Positions 60,450 to 64,000 of a DNA stretch of 64,000 bases are shown here, one piece after another. A program made the position numbers and the translations under genes. The stretch spans positions 8,253,570 through 8,317,569 of the forward strand of contig OZ023186.1 of assembly GCA_963995505.1 (NCBI GenBank), written 5' to 3'. The DNA is from Hypericum androsaemum (lineage: Eukaryota; Streptophyta; Magnoliopsida; Malpighiales; Hypericaceae). Below the pieces are notes generated by a model, which saw nothing but the letters and a program-made list of their open reading frames with translations, did not search any database and was not told the DNA's origin. Numbering within the stretch: the first letter of the stretch is position 1; each line of letters starts with the position of its first letter.

Positions 60450-60966
60450 TGAAAATTTTCTATATAATTATAGATCATAATCTTATAATCAAAACCTTAG
60501 ATAAATAAAAGAATGAATTCAGTTAAACATAAATATACTTACTTGTTGAAGTGCAGTATCCACAAGATCGTAATGGGATTTGTTACTGGTCGATTTTTGC
60601 CCACGAACAATTGAAATAAGAATAATTTCCACGAATGTATCGCCTTGGAGTCGAACTAAGAAAATCGCAAAATCTGAAGTCCAAAGCTTCGAATTCTTGC
60701 GTGAGATTTTATACTCTGTGTATTGGGGAGTAGTTGTTTTTTTTATTAAGTGACCCTCGGTCACTTTTCGTCCCTTTTATATTTCCTCTAGGAGGAAACA
60801 GTCACCATCCCACAAAGGGATTTATTTCCATGCAGCAAAGCTACAATCAGTAGCCCACCAGCAAATAAGGGACGTGGCACCCAACAATTATCAAGATTGA
60901 TGTGGGCTTGCCATGTATATCAACCACTTGTCCCATGATCAACATGTGTGTACTAGGTAACTAACA
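60450..60966 (-). repeat. 5' LTR (minus-strand sense) of this Copia element
   Basis: 517 bp, TGAAAATTTTC..AACTAACA on the plus strand, followed by the CTTGG target duplication. Confidence 0.92.
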
Positions 60967-61510
60967 CTTGGATTGACTGATTCTTAGGCGATTGTACGGC
61001 AAAACTTTTGTTATCAAAGATATTTTATTGAATTATGGAATAAATCGTATTGTATCATTTAAAAAAATAACTCTAATATTATTCTAATGTGACCAATTAT
61101 TCTCTCAGATCAGCAATTGATTATCGCCTTAATACATTATCGCCTCACCAACTAGTTTATGACACGCATGCCCCTCCTCCGACACGTTCTTTCCTTTTGC
61201 TCTTCGCCTTACGGAATATTAGCAGCCATTTTCAGCTGTATTTTTCCTAGTACAACAATTTCAAGAAAAAAAAACTCAATCCTAAAGTCCGAATCAATTT
61301 TAAGCTCTTCGGCTTAGTTGGTGGTTGTTTTTTCTTGAGAAATGTTTTTTTGCTTTACGTTCGACATCTAATCTGCCAATAATTCTTGCAGCATGCCTTC
61401 AGTGTTCATCTCAATCATCTCCTCCATATTTGCTTTGGGCATGAGCATTGTGAAAGATCTTCCGGGTGTAGAAGGAGATAAAAAGTATGTTCTTCAATCT
61501 TTGTAATGAT

Positions 61511-62384
61511 TGTTGGGTTTTGAATGAAAGTTCAATGCAAGCCCACAAATGGTAATGCCCAAAATGGAGGCCCAAAGGAAAATGGGAAAGTGCAATCCCA
61601 CATTGATTAGAACAAGGAGGATTTCCTTGTTTATAAGGAATTTCCCTCCTTGCCTATTAACTTGATTGGCTACCCAAAAGGCTGACCCACCGCTAGCTGC
61701 CTGCGAGGACGGTGCGAAGCACCGTTCGAGCACGATCACGCGCTCGCGCATGCGCGTGTGCACGTGGCGCAATGGGCGCTTTGTGGCGCACTTCGCACGT
61801 GCGCATCATCGCGAGGAGCTGGAGGAGCCTTAAGTATTTTGCCCGGGCCCGGAGGTAGCTGCGCAGCTACCTAAGCGACGAGGAGCTGCGAGCGCCTTCA
61901 GGTTGGCCGCCGAAGAGGCACGACGGACTGGAACGTCCAGGAGGCTTCCAGAAGGTCGAAGGAGTGCGAGATCTCCCGCGAAAGGGCGCGAGCGCAGCCT
62001 GGCGCGCCTGGAAGGATCCAGATGCCACCGAAGGGCCACGAGCGCAGCCATTCAGCCTGTTGGCCGAGCGGACGCGTCCCTTCGGGGTGGCTGCCTCCTT
62101 GCCTCCTCCAGCCTATAAATAGGCCTGTCCCCCTGCCACAATTCTCATCCCAGCAGCACATGCACCTTCTAGCATTGTTGTCTTCTCCTCTCCCCCCGTT
62201 CTTCATCTAGGAAAGAGTCCCGAAAGTTCTGGGTATATAAGGGTTCACCCGAAAGTTTCGAGATACGTGTGCAACGTTCTTGGAAACGCCCTAAACAGTC
62301 GTTGTATCTTGGGGACGATTGCCGAAGCCCGTACCGCACTGAAATATACGGGGCAATCTCATCTTACGGAGAAAGTGTCCAACA
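61511..62384 (+). repeat. Candidate 5' LTR, GC-rich
   Basis: Terminal inverted repeats TGTTGG / CCAACA mark 61,511 and 62,384 (874 bp). A TATA box (TATAAATA, 62,114-62,121) lies in the 3' third. The middle (about 61,690-62,100) is strongly CpG-rich with alternating GCGC words. The primer site right after it is not a clear match to Met tRNA, so the 3' boundary is tentative. Confidence 0.6.
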
Positions 62385-62465
62385 CTTGCCTCGACTGAAG
62401 TGATCCTAATCAAGTACACCAACTCCGACAAACAACAATCGTAAGACGAGATTGTGTACTTGAAG

Positions 62466-64000
62466 ATGGCATCGACAAGCTCAGCACCAGTGCCAGCGGT
62501 CCCGGGAACTGCCCACGCCGAAAAGCCGGCCAAGTTCAACGGTACCGAATTCAAGAGGTGGCAACAGAAGATGTTGTTCTACCTGACGACGCTCAACCTG
62601 GTCCGATTCCTGAAGGAAGAGGCTCCGAAGGTAGCGAAAAATGAGGCAGATCAACAGAAGATCAACGCCCTCGATGCATGGAGTCACAGCGACTTCCTAT
62701 GCCAGAACTACGTCCTGAATGGACTAGACGACACGCTCTACAACGTCTACGCAGAAGCTAAGACCGCTAAAGAGCTGTGGAGTTCACTCGAGAAGAAGTA
62801 CAAAACGGAGGATGCCGGGACGAAGAAATTCATCGTCGGACGATTCCTCGACTTCAAGATGGTGGACTCCAAGAAGGTCATCGACCAAGTGCAAGAGTTG
62901 CAGCTGATCCTTCACGAGATCCAAGCTGAAGGGATGCAACTCAGCGAGTCCTTCCAAGTAGCTGCAATGATCGAGAAGCTCCCCCCGCTGTGGAAGGACT
63001 TCAAGAGCTACCTCAAGCACAAGAGGAAGGACATGAGCCTAGAAGACCTGATCGTGAGACTTAGGATCGAGGAAGACAACCGAAAGTCCAAAGTTAAGCA
63101 AGGCAAGGCCAACTCTGAGACCACCGTGCACCTCGGTGAGGGAAAAAGTGGCAAGAAGAGGAAAAAGTCCGAGGATAAGCAGAAGGAGCAAAAGCCCAAG
63201 AAGAAAAAGATCAAGGGCGATTGCTACAACTGCGGGAAACCCAGACACATGGCTAAGGTCTGTCGCCAGCCGAAGAAGGAAAACCAAGGAAAGGCTAACC
63301 TAGCTGAAGATTTGTCCCAGATGGATCTGTCAGCCGTAGTGTTTGAAGCGAACCTGGTGGACAATCCGAGAGAGTGGTTCGTGGACACTGGATCTACCCG
63401 CCACGTCTGCTCGGACAAGGAGATGTTCTCGAACTATATCCCGATCACCGGGCGAAAGCTGTTCATGGGAAACTCCGCAACGTCCAAGATCGTCGGTCTG
63501 GGAAAGGTGGTCCTGAAGCTGACCTCAGGAAAGGAGCTGACCCTCAAGGATGTGCTGCATGTCCCAGACATCCGCAAGAACTTAGTCTCTGGCTCACTGT
63601 TAAGCAAAGCCAATCTTAAGCTTGTATTTGAGGCTGATAAGTTTGTACTGACCAAAGCGGGTCAATTCATAGGAAAGGGTTACCTAGAAAGGGGGCTATT
63701 TAAGATGAATGTAATAACTGTACATCGCACCTTTAACGGTAAAAATAAAGTTAATACTTCTTCTTACTTGGCCGAGTGTTCTAATTTATGGCATGGTAGA
63801 TTAGGACACGTAAATCTAAACTCGCTAAGAAAGTTAGTAAGTTTATATTTATTACTGAATCTAGAGTTCAACCCGTCCGATAAATGTGAAGTATGTGTGG
63901 AGGCTAAAATGACCAAAGCACATTTCCATTCAGTGGAAAGAAGTACTATGCCTTTAGAATTAATTCATACGGACACTTGCGATATGAAACACGTGCAAAC
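62466..64000 (+). CDS. Copia gag-pol polyprotein, N-terminal part (open at the window edge)
   Basis: ATG at 62,466 ([20 protein letters not shown]) opens a frame with no stop to the window end (over 510 codons). Gag: [20 protein letters not shown], the UBN2-type [39 protein letters not shown] and [16 protein letters not shown] lysine-rich linker precedes the CCHC knuckle [14 protein letters not shown] (about 63,223-63,264). The protease has [14 protein letters not shown] (DTG, about 63,379). Then [17 protein letters not shown] (preintegrase), [14 protein letters not shown], and the first integrase Asp in IHTDTCDM at the edge. The gag and protease part uses G/C-ending codons, while the part after about 63,600 is AT-rich. 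Confidence 0.92.
   Translation, partial: MASTSSAPVPAVPGTAHAEKPAKFNGTEFKRWQQKMLFYLTTLNLVRFLKEEAPKVAKNEADQQKINALDAWSHSDFLCQNYVLNGLDDTLYNVYAEAKTAKELWSSLEKKYKTEDAGTKKFIVGRFLDFKMVDSKKVIDQVQELQLILHEIQAEGMQLSESFQVAAMIEKLPPLWKDFKSYLKHKRKDMSLEDLIVRLRIEEDNRKSKVKQGKANSETTVHLGEGKSGKKRKKSEDKQKEQKPKKKKIKGDCYNCGKPRHMAKVCRQPKKENQGKANLAEDLSQMDLSAVVFEANLVDNPREWFVDTGSTRHVCSDKEMFSNYIPITGRKLFMGNSATSKIVGLGKVVLKLTSGKELTLKDVLHVPDIRKNLVSGSLLSKANLKLVFEADKFVLTKAGQFIGKGYLERGLFKMNVITVHRTFNGKNKVNTSSYLAECSNLWHGRLGHVNLNSLRKLVSLYLLLNLEFNPSDKCEVCVEAKMTKAHFHSVERSTMPLELIHTDTCDMKHVQ

Larger units (their letters stand above)
53106..60966 (-). mobile_element. Full-length Ty1/copia retrotransposon inside the prenyltransferase gene
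   Basis: LTRs 53,106-53,594 and 60,450-60,966 (489 and 517 bp; the 28-bp difference is a single indel after TATAATTATAGAT) flank gag and pol on the minus strand. A perfect target duplication CTTGG lies at 53,101-53,105 and 60,967-60,971. Ends are TG..CA. A Met-tRNA primer site is beside the right LTR and a purine tract (GTGAGTGGGAGA on the minus strand) beside the left one. The coding region has several stops and frameshifts. Confidence 0.94.
48228..61484 (+). pseudogene. Plastid UbiA prenyltransferase gene (homogentisate solanesyl/phytyltransferase-like), broken up by transposons
   Basis: UbiA enzymes of this group are plastid membrane proteins that attach a prenyl chain to homogentisate in plastoquinone or tocopherol synthesis. 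Exons traced: 48,228-48,440 (Ser/Arg-rich, MEISRLPSSVLRFSDV start, transit-peptide-like), 49,721-49,845 (RNDVIWRFLRPFPVIF), 49,923-50,106 (KLLAAFTSISC, NIYAASINQNFDIKTEK), 50,192-50,417 (INKPYLSLCSGELPIESAWL, SYSIPPLR), a possible scrap near 61,010-61,100 (ILLNYGIN), and 61,392-61,484 (FALGMSIVKDLPGVEGDKK). Splice sites are mostly canonical. The first Asp motif NQxxDxxxD ends in Glu; the second reads KDLPGVEGD, where Asp is usual at the Gly. A TGA at 50,007-50,009 is in frame, and exons 2 and 3 do not join in phase. The closest pattern is homogentisate solanesyltransferase. The 3' exons lie beyond the window or are lost. Confidence 0.8.
61511..64000 (+). mobile_element. Copia retrotransposon with uninterrupted gag-pol, 5' part (runs off the window)
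   Basis: Candidate LTR followed by an open gag-pol frame that continues past the window edge. It lies 27 bp after a recognisable prenyltransferase exon, so it is inserted in that intron. The absence of stops or frameshifts over 1535 bp, unlike every other element here except the Tekay-type one, suggests a recent insertion. The right LTR and target duplication are outside the window. Confidence 0.85.

Noticed and set aside
61830..62206. Overlapping open frames of 60-100 codons on both strands
   Set aside because: They fall in the GC-rich candidate LTR, where stop codons are rare by composition; no motif and no conservation expected.
63008..63655. Several minus-strand frames of 64-82 codons
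   Set aside because: Shadows of the continuous plus-strand Copia gag-pol frame.

Overview
This is a nuclear genomic segment from a seed plant, most likely a eudicot. The evidence is the clades of LTR retrotransposon present (Athila-type Ty3/gypsy, a chromodomain gypsy of Tekay/Del type, four Copia elements or remnants), plant LINE fragments, several families of short inverted-repeat DNA elements, and two intron-containing host genes whose proteins I recognise. No bacterial gene, rRNA, tRNA or CRISPR array is seen. The species cannot be named from the sequence.

Layout. Bases 1-10,190 hold a LINE C-terminal fragment split by a full-length Copia element (779-6064, target duplication GCCTT), then an old Copia pol remnant that is itself split by a hAT-type MITE. 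Bases 10,190-13,535 are mostly unassigned, with a LINE ORF1-like RRM scrap and a segmental duplication. Bases 13,540-35,465 are one Athila element (target duplication CATGG on both sides) that received a Tekay-type element at 23,233. The Tekay element sits on the minus strand, is nearly intact, and carries an extra 665 bp of duplicated internal sequence on its right side. Bases 35,466-38,828 carry a second hAT MITE and a long-inverted-repeat element.

Bases 38,829-42,102 (minus strand) are a multi-exon gene for ribonuclease H2 subunit B; nine conserved blocks can be traced, with two apparent one-base frame breaks. Bases 43,036-44,887 are a 1.85-kb hAT-type element that contains a second, TTA-flanked element with four 176-bp tandem repeats.

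From 48,228 to at least 61,484 (plus strand) runs the wreck of a plastid UbiA prenyltransferase gene of the homogentisate solanesyl/phytyltransferase type. Its TATA region was hit by a MITE. Its introns hold two inverted-repeat MITEs, a 1.7-kb inverted-repeat element, a 7.9-kb Copia element (53,106-60,966, target duplication CTTGG) and the start of another Copia element at 61,511. It has an in-frame stop, a phase mismatch and eroded Asp motifs. The final Copia element has an uninterrupted gag-pol reading frame that runs off the window edge and is probably the youngest insertion here.

The window therefore reads as gene-poor, repeatedly invaded sequence with one host gene that still looks largely intact and one that has been broken up. 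The most informative signals are the nesting order, the target duplications, and what the insertions did to the prenyltransferase gene.
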